From Anabaena lutea FACHB-196 (GTDB taxonomy: Bacteria; Cyanobacteriota; Cyanobacteriia; Cyanobacteriales; Nostocaceae): a stretch of DNA of 64,000 nt. The notes under the pieces were generated by a model. That model did no database searches, was not told the origin of the DNA, and saw only the letters and a list, made by a program, of their open reading frames with translations. The stretch lies in contig NZ_JACJST010000009.1 of the NCBI RefSeq assembly GCF_014698305.1, positions 62,001-126,000 of the forward strand. The letters run 5' to 3'. Both the position numbers and the translations under genes were made by a program. Below are positions 16,468-25,962 of this stretch, in pieces (the first letter of the stretch is position 1; each line of letters opens with the position of its first letter).

Positions 16468-17889
16468 ATGACAAAACCAATAGAAGTCCGCAACCCTCGC
16501 ACCGGGAAATTTGATTACGTCATTATCCCACCACCACCCAAGCTACTATCCCAGCAGTGTCACCGTCTTCGCAGAGGACAAATTCATTGGTACGAATTGG
16601 GAATTGATGGCAGAATTGAAGCCTTACAACAGTGGAAACAAGCCATATTATCTGAGCGCAAACAGCTAACAGACGCATTGGTAAATGATACGGGTAGATT
16701 ATCAACTTCAGAATTAGAAATTAACTCTTTTATTTCTAGTATTGATAGATGGTGTAATTTAGCTCCACAATTATTACAAGAAACTGCTAAAAATACATCC
16801 ATTTCATTTATAGCCTTACAACAAACTGCCGTTCCTTATTCCTTAGTAGGCGTAATTAGTCCTTGGAACTTTCCCCTTTTGTTGTCTACAATTGATACAA
16901 TTCCCGCTTTACTAGCAGGTTGTGCTGTCATAGTCAAACCCAGCGAAATTACTCCTCGTTTTGTAGCACCATTAATAACTGCACTTAATACTGTTCCTCA
17001 ATTACGCGATGTGTTAAACTTTGTCGAAGGAGCGGGACAAATAGGAGCAGCTTTAATTGAAGAGGTAGATTTGATCTGTTTTACAGGCAGCGTTGAAACT
17101 GGTCGTGTAGTTGCAGAAGCCGCAGCTAGAAACTTTATTCCTGCTTTCTTAGAATTAGGAGGAAAAGACCCAGCTATAGTTTTAGAATCAGCCAATTTAG
17201 ATTTAGCAACTTCAGCAATTTTATGGAGTTCTGTTGTTAACTCTGGACAGTCCTGTTCATCAATAGAAAGGATTTATGTAGCTGAATCTATCTTTGAACA
17301 ATTTTATCATCAACTAGTAGCTAAAGCTTCTCGCTTACAACTAGCATATCCAAAATTAGAAAATGGTGAAATTGGTCCCATTATTTCCGAAAACCAAGCT
17401 GCAATTATTAACGAACATCTACAAGATGCAATATCAAAAGGTGCAGTAATTCACTGCGGTGGTAAAGTTGAAGAATTAGGTGGTGGTTGGTGGTGTCGTC
17501 CCACAGTTATGACTGAGGTGAATCATTCCATGAAAATCATGACTGAAGAAACATTTAGTCCGATTATGCCAGTTATGTCTTTTTCTACAGTAGAAGAAGC
17601 AATAGATTTGGCAAATGATTCTATTTATGGATTGAGTGCATCTGTATTTTCTGAATCAGAAGAATTAGCATTAGCAGTTGCTAAACAAATAGATGTCGGT
17701 GCTATTAGTATTAATGATGCAGGTTTAACAGCTATGATGCACGAAGGAGAGAAAAACGCCTTTAAATTTTCTGGTTTAGGAGGTTCGCGCATGGGTGCAG
17801 CAGGATTAAAACGCTTCATGCGAAAAAAATCCTTTTTGATTAAAACCAACACCAGTAAAGACCCTTGGTGGTTTAATGATATAGAATAG
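16468..17889 (+). CDS. Aldehyde dehydrogenase family protein
   Basis: This 473-residue NAD(P)-dependent aldehyde dehydrogenase has the cofactor and active-site segments VISPWNFPLL, VIVKPSEIT, FTGSVETGR, the general-base region LELGGKDPAIV and the nucleophilic cysteine in NSGQSCSSIERIYV. A late EETFSPIMPVM segment is also typical. It oxidises an aldehyde to an acid; the substrate is unknown. Its ATG lies inside a heptamer repeat and no good Shine-Dalgarno precedes it. It probably shares a transcript with the nitrilase-like gene 31 bp upstream. Confidence 0.95.
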   Translation: MTKPIEVRNPRTGKFDYVIIPPPPKLLSQQCHRLRRGQIHWYELGIDGRIEALQQWKQAILSERKQLTDALVNDTGRLSTSELEINSFISSIDRWCNLAPQLLQETAKNTSISFIALQQTAVPYSLVGVISPWNFPLLLSTIDTIPALLAGCAVIVKPSEITPRFVAPLITALNTVPQLRDVLNFVEGAGQIGAALIEEVDLICFTGSVETGRVVAEAAARNFIPAFLELGGKDPAIVLESANLDLATSAILWSSVVNSGQSCSSIERIYVAESIFEQFYHQLVAKASRLQLAYPKLENGEIGPIISENQAAIINEHLQDAISKGAVIHCGGKVEELGGGWWCRPTVMTEVNHSMKIMTEETFSPIMPVMSFSTVEEAIDLANDSIYGLSASVFSESEELALAVAKQIDVGAISINDAGLTAMMHEGEKNAFKFSGLGGSRMGAAGLKRFMRKKSFLIKTNTSKDPWWFNDIE

Positions 17890-17952
17890 GAACAATTAAA
17901 AATTAAAAATTAAAAATTAAAAATTAAAAAACTTCTACCTGAAGCCTTTTCT

Positions 17953-18043
17953 CAATGACCAATGACCAATGACCAATGACCAATGACCAATGACCAATGA
18001 CCAATGACCAATGACCAATGACCAATGACCAATGACCAATGAC
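17953..18043. repeat. Thirteen tandem CAATGAC heptamers
   Basis: Exactly 13 perfect copies of CAATGAC occupy 91 bp, ending 5 bp before the start of the next gene. A short AATTAAA run lies just before it (17893-17930). Confidence 0.95.
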
Positions 18044-18048
18044 CAATT

Positions 18049-18519
18049 ATGTCTAATATTCGTTTAGAAATGCCTGTTTTAGCTCGTCATGAAGGTGAAT
18101 GGGTGGGAACTTATACCCTAGTTGATCTGAATGGCAAAATTCTGGATAGTCACCAATCTCATTTAAGTTGTCAGTTTCCTGAAAATAGCGAGTATTGTTA
18201 CTATCAAATCAATCGTTATACCTGGGAAAATGGTAAACAAGAAGAACATCAATTTCCAGGAAAATATCAAGATAAAAAACTTTGGTTTGATACCGAACGT
18301 ATTCAAGGTAAAGCCTGGGAAGTTGATGATTCTACCGTTATTTTGTGGTTCGGTTATAAACAATTTCCAGCAGATATGTATTTATATGAAATGATTCAAA
18401 TTAGTCCAGATAATAACTATCGCGCTCGCACTTGGCACTGGTTTAAAAATGACCAAATCTACCAACGCACTTTCATTCAAGAAGAAAGAGTGAAATCAAT
18501 ATATACTAAACACGGTTGA
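18049..18519 (+). CDS. Small probable beta-barrel (calycin-like) protein
   Basis: This 156-residue soluble protein begins MSNIRLEMPVLARHEGEWVG. The H-E-G-E-W-x-G motif followed by alternating strands (QINRYTWENGKQEEHQF, GKYQDKKLWFDTERI, DMYLYEMIQI) suggests a lipocalin or DUF3598-like beta barrel that could bind a small ligand. It follows aldehyde dehydrogenase after 159 bp, mostly repeat DNA, so co-transcription is possible. No signal peptide is seen. The family assignment is tentative. Confidence 0.6.
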   Translation: MSNIRLEMPVLARHEGEWVGTYTLVDLNGKILDSHQSHLSCQFPENSEYCYYQINRYTWENGKQEEHQFPGKYQDKKLWFDTERIQGKAWEVDDSTVILWFGYKQFPADMYLYEMIQISPDNNYRARTWHWFKNDQIYQRTFIQEERVKSIYTKHG

Positions 18520-18613
18520 GATATGGACTTTTACGAAATTACGAAAAACCTAGATTTGTAGGGGTAAAGCGCATTGCTTAATGGTGTCAACTTAAGCTCA
18601 AATCCTGATGATA

Positions 18614-18723
18614 TCTCGTTCCCAGTCTCCGACTCTTAATGCTATTACAGCGGCTCTGCCTCTGTTTTCGTAGAAGGCAGAGCCTTCTAGAATTCATTCC
18701 CATACAGAGTATGGGAACGAGAA
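18614..18723. repeat. MITE-like element with 11-bp terminal inverted repeats
   Basis: TCTCGTTCCCA at the left end is matched by TGGGAACGAGA at the right end, enclosing two internal hairpins (AGAAGGC/GCCTTCT and CCCATAC/GTATGGG). It has no coding capacity. It resembles the short non-autonomous repeats common in Nostocales. Confidence 0.7.
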
Positions 18724-18762
18724 AGGGTGAAACTGATAATGCAGGAGTATTGTTTTCTATCT

Positions 18763-19545
18763 TTACGCCTGAAACTTTTTTACAGCCATCTTTTTTTTCA
18801 GTTTATTCATACCGTAAAACATCCCACCGAATACTAGCAAACTCATATTTGTGGAAAATCCAAAGGGAACAGGTGTGCCAGGGGTGGAAAGGATAATGTT
18901 GTTGAAACCTGCTGCGGAACTTCTATTGGAGAAATCAGTATTTTCATTCAAAGAGATAAATATTTGATAATTTCCTGCTGATAAAGTGTTTGCGGCAATA
19001 AGAGTTCCTATGTCGTTAATTCCAAAACCATAACCAGGAATAGCGTCACTTGGATCTACAGTTCTCTCAAAAAGTTGTGCGCCATTTGAGTTGTCGGTTT
19101 TAATGATCGCGATATTGAAGCTATCCTTATCATTAAATCCTCCCGAAGAGTCACCATTAAATGCCCAATTAAAGGTCATTGTAATTGGTTGAGCAACATC
19201 AGCAACGGAAACGGCAAAAGGAATTGACCTAGCTACACTATTATTGTTTTTAAGCGAGTCATTAGGTATGTTCGCGTCGGTAGTATTTGCACCTAACAGC
19301 AAAAAAGTGCTTGTAAATACATTTCCGAATCCATTGGCAGGAGCAGATGTGTTGATTGCTATAGTTGAAGACGAATTATTATCACCTATACCTTGTATAA
19401 TGCTAAAATCCCCAGGAGCGAGTGTAAAATTAAGTGCTTGGGCTGATTGGGCTGACAGAGTGATACCGGCAGCAGTCATAACCCCAGACAGAGTTATTGC
19501 CGTAGTAGCCAACTTTTGAAAAGCGGATTTAATCTTGTACTTCAT
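18763..19545 (-). CDS. PEP-CTERM-type secreted/sorted protein
   Basis: This 260-residue protein has an N-terminal signal peptide (ATTAITLSGVMTAAGITLSA, cleavage near AQA-LN). The middle region is low in charge and rich in Asn, Ser and Thr, with strand-forming segments. The C-terminus is VPFGFSTNMSLLVFGGMFYG followed by a basic KLKKKMAVKK tail. This tripartite end is the cyanobacterial variant of PEP-CTERM sorting signals (usually VPFEFSPT), read by an exosortase. The product is probably exported and processed at the envelope. The role is unknown. No exosortase gene is in the window. Confidence 0.82.
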   Translation of the reverse strand: MKYKIKSAFQKLATTAITLSGVMTAAGITLSAQSAQALNFTLAPGDFSIIQGIGDNNSSSTIAINTSAPANGFGNVFTSTFLLLGANTTDANIPNDSLKNNNSVARSIPFAVSVADVAQPITMTFNWAFNGDSSGGFNDKDSFNIAIIKTDNSNGAQLFERTVDPSDAIPGYGFGINDIGTLIAANTLSAGNYQIFISLNENTDFSNRSSAAGFNNIILSTPGTPVPFGFSTNMSLLVFGGMFYGMNKLKKKMAVKKFQA

Positions 19546-19918
19546 TCGTTGTTATCCTCGTTGATTTGATATAAAAATTGATTTCTTATGTAAAGAAAAC
19601 AATCACTTGATATAACTAACCAGATTTATGTGTGAAACTTTTATCTTTTAAGCACGTTTTCTTCCTTTAAAAACCTTCTTTCAGGTAATCCCGACAAAAG
19701 GAATTTTTCAAGAAATTCAACATTAACAGGTTTAGTTACTTTTTAGTATAGCTTTACTGGTGGATGTCAGTGTTAATAAGTAAGTATCAATTATTTCTAC
19801 CTCTTTTGTCAAGATTCTACATACAAATTTTACAAACCCCGAAGATTGTATTGATAGTAAGCCACTAATGGTTTCGAGTGGTTGTTTACCCTTTCTATTG
19901 ACGATGATGAATTGCGTG

Positions 19919-20062
19919 TTACAATAAAAACTCAGTAATCAAGCGCCCTTTCTTGTCTAACTTACCACCTCTTAACTGTGCTAATTCTTCCCGACGGGTA
20001 ATTAAATTATACAAACTGGTCACTGTAACAACTGTCTGCTGTTCATCTGCTGATATTTTTTT
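19919..20062 (-). pseudogene. 3' remnant of an unidentified gene
   Basis: In the 750-bp gap before hisS the minus strand holds about 47 codons ending in a stop at 19919. They read KKISADEQQTVVTVTSLYNL and then ITRREELAQLRGGKLDKKG. The composition is protein-like, but there is no start codon and stops interrupt the frame just upstream. It is probably the tail of a decayed gene whose family I do not recognise. The rest of 19546-20298 shows no gene. Confidence 0.4.
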
Positions 20063-20298
20063 AGTTCTGTGTCAAACTTAGAGTTTAAGTAACCTCGTTA
20101 TATCAAGTTACACATTGTTTAATTTGCAACTAAATGCCTAAGTATAACTGCCAATGTAGAAAAATGACTGAAATAAACAATGACTTTACCCAAACTTTAT
20201 AAATAAGTCGGGCATCTCCTGCTTTCTTTTTTCACAGTCAATCCCCAAGTTGTTTAATGTAGGATTGCAATATATCCAAAATTGCAACTTGACAAGGT

Positions 20299-21693
20299 AT
20301 GGGCATGACAAAAAGCGAAAAAATAAACTTTTCTACTCCTAGCGGTTTTCCCGAATTTCTACCCAGTGAAAAGCGTCTAGAAGTATATTTACTAGATATA
20401 ATCCGGCGTGTATTTGAAAGTTATGGTTTTACACCTATTGAAACCCCAGCAGTAGAACGGTTGGAAGTGCTGCAAGCTAAGGGAAATCAAGGTGATAACA
20501 TAATATATGGAATTGAGCCTATTTTACCACCAAATCGCCAAGCCGAAAAAGATAAATCTGGCGAAACTGGTTCGGAAGCAAGAGCTTTAAAATTTGATCA
20601 AACTGTTCCCTTTGCGGCTTATATTGCGCGTCACTTAAATGAATTAACTTTTCCCTTTGCTCGTTATCAAATGGATATGGTTTTTCGGGGAGAACGGGCA
20701 AAAGATGGACGTTTTCGGCAATTCCGTCAATGTGATATTGATGTGGTGGCTCGTGGTAAACTCAGCTTGTTATATGATGCCCAAATGCCTGCAATTATCA
20801 CCGAAATATTTGAAGCGATTAATATCGGTGATTTTGTCATTCGCATCAATAACAGAAAAATTCTGACTGGTTTTTTTCAGTCAGTAGGAGTTGCGGAAAA
20901 TCAAATTAAAGCCTGTATTGGCATTATTGATAATTTAGAAAAAATTGGGGAAGCTAAAGTTAAGCAAGAATTAGAAAAAGCAGGTATTTTATCAGAGCAA
21001 ACCGAAAAAATTATCGAGTTTGTTAAAATTGATGGTATGGTTGATGATGTTTTAGATAAACTCAAACATCTCACGGAGAATTTACCAGAAGCGGAAGAAT
21101 TTAATCTAGGAGTTAGTGAATTAGAAACGGTAATTAATGGAGTTAGAAATTTAGGAGTTGCCGAAAAGCGTTTTTGTATTGATTTATCTATTGCGCGGGG
21201 TTTAAATTATTATACTGGCACGGTTTATGAAACTAGTCTTATAGGACATGAAGCTTTAGGTAGTATCTGTTCAGGTGGCAGATATGAAGAATTAGTGGGG
21301 ATGTTTTTAGGTGAAAAAATGCCCGGAGTGGGTATTTCCATCGGCTTAACTCGGTTAATTAGTCGGTTGTTAAAAGCGGGGATTCTCAATACTTTATCTG
21401 CCACACCTACTCAAGTAGTGGTAGTGAATATGCAAGAAGATTTAATGCCTGTTTATTTAAAGGTATCACAACAATTGCGTCAAGCAGGAATTAATGTTGT
21501 TACCAACTTTGAAAAACGTCCTTTGGGTAAACAATTTCAAGCCGCAGATAAACAAGGAATTCAATTTTGTGTAATTATTGGTGCTGATGAAGCCGCATCT
21601 GAAAAATCATCCTTGAAGGATTTAAAATCAGGTGAACAAGTAGAAGTAGCTTTGGTAGATTTAGCCGCAGAAGTTAAACGTAGACTTGTTTAA
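20299..21693 (+). CDS. hisS: Histidyl-tRNA synthetase
   Basis: This 464-residue class II aminoacyl-tRNA synthetase charges tRNA-His. Motif 2 reads YQMDMVFRGERAKDGRFRQF, the HisA/B signatures are DLSIARGLNYYTGTVYE and SICSGGRYEELVG, and a C-terminal anticodon-binding domain (TPTQVVVVNMQEDLMPVYLK onward) is present. That domain and the complete catalytic loops separate it from HisZ, which is encoded at 52852-54063. ATG 20299 or the ATG two codons later (20305) could be used. It appears monocistronic. Confidence 0.95.
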   Translation: MGMTKSEKINFSTPSGFPEFLPSEKRLEVYLLDIIRRVFESYGFTPIETPAVERLEVLQAKGNQGDNIIYGIEPILPPNRQAEKDKSGETGSEARALKFDQTVPFAAYIARHLNELTFPFARYQMDMVFRGERAKDGRFRQFRQCDIDVVARGKLSLLYDAQMPAIITEIFEAINIGDFVIRINNRKILTGFFQSVGVAENQIKACIGIIDNLEKIGEAKVKQELEKAGILSEQTEKIIEFVKIDGMVDDVLDKLKHLTENLPEAEEFNLGVSELETVINGVRNLGVAEKRFCIDLSIARGLNYYTGTVYETSLIGHEALGSICSGGRYEELVGMFLGEKMPGVGISIGLTRLISRLLKAGILNTLSATPTQVVVVNMQEDLMPVYLKVSQQLRQAGINVVTNFEKRPLGKQFQAADKQGIQFCVIIGADEAASEKSSLKDLKSGEQVEVALVDLAAEVKRRLV

Positions 21694-21901
21694 GTTAAAT
21701 TAGAGATAGATGTGGGGTGAGACACCTGATGGGATTAACACTGCACCCGAATATGGCAGTATGGGCGATATAATGGTTGTGATTGATTCCTTTGGCTAGG
21801 TATCAATTCATTAGAGCGATCGCACATCTATAACGGAACAGCGATCGCTTCTTTTATTTAATCAAAATTTATCTTGCTAAAAATCGGGTTAGGGACAGCA
21901 G

Positions 21902-22300
21902 ATGACAACAGAAGCAGAAAACACTTTAAAAGTTGCTAAACAAGCATTTGCACATTTTACCCACGGACTAGCAACTGGTGAATGGCAAGAATTTTTAGAT
22001 ATGCTGACAGATGATTTTACCTTTTGGTTTCCAATGGGAAAATTTCACGGGTTAAATGAAGGTAAAGAAAGAGCAAAAGAATTTTTTGAATATGTTTCTG
22101 AAGCCTTTAAACCTGGATTAAAGTTGGCTTCTCTAGATAACATTACTAGCAACGAAAAAACAGTTATCTTTGAATTTCGGGATGAAGGTAACTTATTTGG
22201 ACAACCTTACAAAAATCGGGTTGCAGTTGCCTTTGATGTGCGAGATAATAAAATTTGTAGCTATAGAGAATACTTTGGTAGTGATGGAAAATCTTATTAA
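21902..22300 (+). CDS. SnoaL/NTF2-like protein
   Basis: This 132-residue protein has the small alpha+beta-cone fold pattern: a helix (VAKQAFAHFTHGLATGEWQE), then FLDMLTDDFTFWFPMGKFHG and paired strands ending VAVAFDVRDNKICSYREYFG. NTF2-like proteins bind or isomerise small ligands. No specific catalytic residues can be assigned. It stands alone, with HIP1 sites just upstream. The following gap to 22702 has only HIP1 sites and no gene. Confidence 0.75.
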   Translation: MTTEAENTLKVAKQAFAHFTHGLATGEWQEFLDMLTDDFTFWFPMGKFHGLNEGKERAKEFFEYVSEAFKPGLKLASLDNITSNEKTVIFEFRDEGNLFGQPYKNRVAVAFDVRDNKICSYREYFGSDGKSY

Positions 22301-22702
22301 TAAATAATTCAGTAGTGGTAAATATGTAGTGATAATAAATTGAGGCGTTACAACAAGCTGCCCATATCCATATCTTCCTAAATATCAAAATGTAAAATAC
22401 TCACAGCTTTAGGTGTAGACTCAGTTGGTCAAAATCTCATTTTTAGGGTAAAAGTTGTCAAATTTTTTTGAACCTCTGACTGGGTAGCGTTCTCAACCGT
22501 TATGTAGCTGCTCAATTAAGATGGAACTAAATCATACAAAGCACTTTTTTACTGAGAGTATGGTACGTCAAGATCGCGATCGCAGGAATCAAAATTAGTC
22601 AGGCGAGAAATAAGCCTGCACTCCTCAACTAAAGCGATCGCATACCACTACTACCAATAATTAGCAGACATTAAATGAATATCCCCTCAAGCACTTTTAA
22701 AA

Positions 22703-23167
22703 TTAATTTTTCCCATTCTCTAAACCATTAATTTCTCGACACTTTATTTCAGCAGCTTGATAAGCTATCAAATATTCGTGATCACCTAACATGACATCAC
22801 CATAATATTCATAAGGTGCTTCACCATAAATTGGCAAAGGATCATCTTCTGGATAATCTTCTTTTGATTCGTCAATTATTGCTTTTAGCTTTTTGACAGT
22901 CAGACTTTGCGCGGGAAAATACCAAAGGTCTTTATGGTTTTTTTGCAAATAAGGAAGGGTGGGATCAATAATCACATCACCTAACTCAATCCAACCATGT
23001 TCAACAGGTTTATATGGCTGACCACTAAATACCAAAAAACCTTGAACATACTTTGAACCCTCAGTTGCTAAAGCTGCTTTATAAGCATTTTCAAAAGGCT
23101 TTTTAGCTTTACTTTTGATGCTTTGTGCAACTTGGTGAGATAAGGCTTCATCTAATAATTTATTCAT
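22703..23167 (-). CDS. Conserved hypothetical protein beside the CRISPR array
   Basis: This 154-residue protein has a helical N-terminus with many lysines and a core reading KYVQGFLVFSGQPYKPVEHG, then WIELGDVIIDPTLPYL and a second half rich in Asp, Glu and Tyr. The H-G-W-I-E and D-V-I-I-D-P-T spacing resembles small papain-like or transglutaminase-like folds, but a convincing catalytic cysteine is not apparent, so I do not assign a function. A GAGGA ribosome site precedes the ATG. It lies about 200 bp before the CRISPR array; no link is demonstrated. Confidence 0.6.
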   Translation of the reverse strand: MNKLLDEALSHQVAQSIKSKAKKPFENAYKAALATEGSKYVQGFLVFSGQPYKPVEHGWIELGDVIIDPTLPYLQKNHKDLWYFPAQSLTVKKLKAIIDESKEDYPEDDPLPIYGEAPYEYYGDVMLGDHEYLIAYQAAEIKCREINGLENGKN

Positions 23168-23361
23168 GGTTGAGATTTTCCTCTATGAAATACCTGCAAT
23201 TATTTCCATAATCTCTTAATTTCTGCACTTAGCAAATAAATTTTATCATTTTATCACGAAGAGATGTCAATAGGGTCAATGCTAGGAAATTAGATAAAAT
23301 GAATTGCGTATCCCTTACGGAACCGTAAGCAAAGAGGCAAAGGTAATAGATACAAACTATG

Positions 23362-24283
23362 GTTTCAATCCCTAATAGGGAGTAATGAGAATTGCAATAA
23401 GCGATCGCTTTACTTCTGACAAGGTAGGCGATCGCTAATGTTTCAATCCCTAATAGGGAGTAATGAGAATTGCAATTTGCTTCTTTTCACACATCCCCTA
23501 ATATAGCTGCTGTTTCAATCCCTAATAGGGAGTAATGAGAATTGCAATAATATTGAATAGGGAAGTATCTTGGGTAAGTAAGAGTTTCAATCCCTAATAG
23601 GGAGTAATGAGAATTGCAATTTCAACCAACCACCAATGCAACCATCCAACCAGCAACCTCAAGTTTCAATCCCTAATAGGGAGTAATGAGAATTGCAATT
23701 TTCCTTCCATCTGAAATACGCCAAAAGTATCTCCAGTTTCAATCCCTAATAGGGAGTAATGAGAATTGCAATTATCGCAAAGTGGGGGATATGGGCTTAG
23801 GCCAAAGTTTCAATCCCTAATAGGGAGTAATGAGAATTGCAATTAAGCTTTACTTTTATTTCAAAGGGGCTGCATATGGTTTCAATCCCTAATAGGGAGT
23901 AATGAGAATTGCAATCAATACGAATATTCTTGTATTGATTGGAATGGTTCTCTCGATGGTTTCAATCCCTAATAGGGAGTAATGAGAATTGCAATTTGTA
24001 TTTTAGAGTATAACCGTATACGTAGATAGTTTCAATCCCTAATAGGGAGTAATGAGAATTGCAATCTATTATTGGTAGCATCCTTTTATCAAAATTGATT
24101 GTTTCAATCCCTAATAGGGAGTAATGAGAATTGCAATAAGCCCCCGATGTAGAATGGTTTTGTCACAGTTTCAATCCCTAATAGGGAGTAATGAGAATTG
24201 CAATTTTATAATTACCTAGCTGTGAAGAGTTTTTGAATGAATTTTTGTTTCAATCCCTAATAGGGAGTAATGAGAATTGCAAT
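23362..24283 (-). CRISPR. CRISPR array, 13 repeats and 12 spacers
   Basis: Thirteen identical 37-nt repeats begin on the plus strand with GTTTCAATCCCTAATAGGG and end with GAGAATTGCAAT. They start at 23362, 23440, 23512, 23584, 23663, 23736, 23807, 23879, 23959, 24029, 24101, 24168 and 24247. Spacers are 30-43 nt and all differ. On the minus strand each repeat ends in ATTGAAAC, the usual 5' handle of crRNAs in type I-D/III-B-like cyanobacterial systems, so transcription is probably from the minus strand with the leader at 24284 and beyond. The repeat contains the small palindrome CCCTAATAGGG. No cas genes are in the window, so effectors must be encoded elsewhere if the array is active. Confidence 0.99.
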
Positions 24284-24523
24284 AGCGGGAGGCTGAAAGC
24301 CTTTGTGTATTTGGTTTTCAAGGTTCGATTGCGCGAGCATGATCATCATAGTCCATTCCAGAAATTGTGTCAAGGACAAAAAACGCTGAAACCCAGTCTG
24401 TGTAAGGTGCGCGGATGGTTCATCAACATTAATAGCCGCAAAGCCAAGCCTATCAAGAGATACAGCTATTTTTTTGAACCATCTAAATTTTACACCCACC
24501 CATCCGCGCAAAAAAGCTGATGA
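24284..24523 (-). promoter_or_regulatory. Probable CRISPR leader region
   Basis: This 240-bp non-coding stretch lies between the array and ald. It contains GCGCGGATGG (24409-24418) matched by CCATCCGCGC (24500-24509), and GATGGTTC (24414-24421) matched by GAACCATC (24476-24483), giving two alternative stem-loops. Repeat orientation makes this the leader side. Leader identity is inferred from orientation. Confidence 0.55.
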
Positions 24524-25615
24524 TTAACTGACCAAATCAGGAAAAACCTCTTGTACAGCCGGATGTACCAAACGACCATTCTGCACATTCAAACCCTTAG
24601 CCAAAGCAGGATTCACATCCAAAGCCTTAATTCCCAAATTAGCTAACTGCACAACATAAGGTAAAGTACTGTTGTTCAGCGCTTGGGTTGCTGTCCAAGG
24701 TACTGCCCCCGGCATATTAGGAACACCATAATGTACCACACCCTCATCAATATATACAGGATTAGTGTGGGATGTGGGGTGTAGTGTTTCTACACATCCA
24801 CCTTGGTCAACAGCAACATCCACAATTACCGAACCGGGATGCATTTGTTTAACTAACTCGCGGGATACTAAAATTGGCGCTTTCCGACCCAAGACGAGAA
24901 CTGCACCAATGAGTAAATCAGCTTCTTTAACTGCGGTTTCAATATGAGCAGAGTTGCTGTAAAGTAATTCAACTCTCGAACCAAAAAGAGTTTCTAAATA
25001 AGATAGGCGTTCAACACTGACATCGAGAATCTGCACAGCCGCACCCATACCCACTGCAATTCTAGCGGCTTCTGTGCCGACCACGCCACCGCCTAAAATC
25101 ACCACTTTGCCCGGTTTAACACCAGGGACACCCCCCAACAGTACACCCTTGCCACCTTGCTGACGTTCTAAGAACCTGGCTCCAAATTGTACTGCTAACC
25201 GACCAGCAATGATACTCATGGGGGTAAGCAGAGGCAGTTTATTTGCACCAGGTTGTTCTACAGTTTCGTAAGCGATCGCACAAATGCCACAATCAATTAA
25301 ATGTTCTGTTAATTTGCGATCTGCTGCTAAATGCAAATAAGTAAATAATAATTGTCCTTTTTGCAGAAATTTATACTCACTTACCAGAGGTTCTTTAACC
25401 TTAACAACTAGCTCCCGATTCCAAACAGATTCCTGTGTAGAGACAATTTCTGCCCCAGCCATACTATAGTCTTCATCTGTAAATCCAGCACCAGTACCAG
25501 CTTCAGTCTGAACAAAAACATGATGTCCATTTTCCCGCAGTACCCGGACACTAGAAGGACTTAAGCCGACACGAAACTCTTGATCTTTCGTTTCCTTGGG
25601 AACACCGATTTCCAT
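24524..25615 (-). CDS. ald: Alanine dehydrogenase
   Basis: This 363-residue enzyme interconverts L-alanine and pyruvate plus ammonia with NAD. The N-terminus [20 protein letters not shown] is characteristic, as are [17 protein letters not shown], the Rossmann segment [18 protein letters not shown], and [20 protein letters not shown]. The length matches the family (about 360). In filamentous cyanobacteria alanine dehydrogenase is linked to nitrogen metabolism. The gene is monocistronic and convergent with nothing but the CRISPR leader side. The call is firm. Confidence 0.97.
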   Translation of the reverse strand: MEIGVPKETKDQEFRVGLSPSSVRVLRENGHHVFVQTEAGTGAGFTDEDYSMAGAEIVSTQESVWNRELVVKVKEPLVSEYKFLQKGQLLFTYLHLAADRKLTEHLIDCGICAIAYETVEQPGANKLPLLTPMSIIAGRLAVQFGARFLERQQGGKGVLLGGVPGVKPGKVVILGGGVVGTEAARIAVGMGAAVQILDVSVERLSYLETLFGSRVELLYSNSAHIETAVKEADLLIGAVLVLGRKAPILVSRELVKQMHPGSVIVDVAVDQGGCVETLHPTSHTNPVYIDEGVVHYGVPNMPGAVPWTATQALNNSTLPYVVQLANLGIKALDVNPALAKGLNVQNGRLVHPAVQEVFPDLVS

Positions 25616-25962
25616 TTACAGCCTCTGATATTTTTTTGTTTCACTTTAGCCTGCCAGTATCTATCACGCTACTTCCGTATTCACTAATTCAAAATTCCAA
25701 AATAAAAATAAAAAATTAGTAAAATTAGTAAAATTACCTCTCACACACCGTTAGTCGTTTTTTTCACAACATCTTGACTAATCCCCAAGTCTTCTTACAA
25801 TAGATAAAGAATAATTACAAATTGTAAAGTAAGCATTTGCGTCGCGCTCTCCAAGAACTTGCAGTTGAAATTCTCAACCTACCTTGGCAATCAAGCTCTG
25901 CAATTAGCTGAAAAATAAATGTAAAGTTTCGTTTGCTGTCCAGAAGAGAGGAATTTTTGACA

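Noticed and set aside
21719-21799. Open stretch ending DGINTAPEYGSMGDIMVV-like before a TAG
   Set aside because: No start codon or ribosome site and too short to judge; it could be a gene scar but I cannot support it.
24233-24520. ORFs on both strands across the last CRISPR repeat and leader
   Set aside because: They include CRISPR repeat sequence and have no family features; the region is better explained as leader.
23168-25615. Search for cas genes beside the CRISPR array
   Set aside because: The flanking genes are an unknown 154-residue protein and alanine dehydrogenase; no Cas1, Cas2, Cas10, Cas3 or RAMP motif was seen anywhere in the window.
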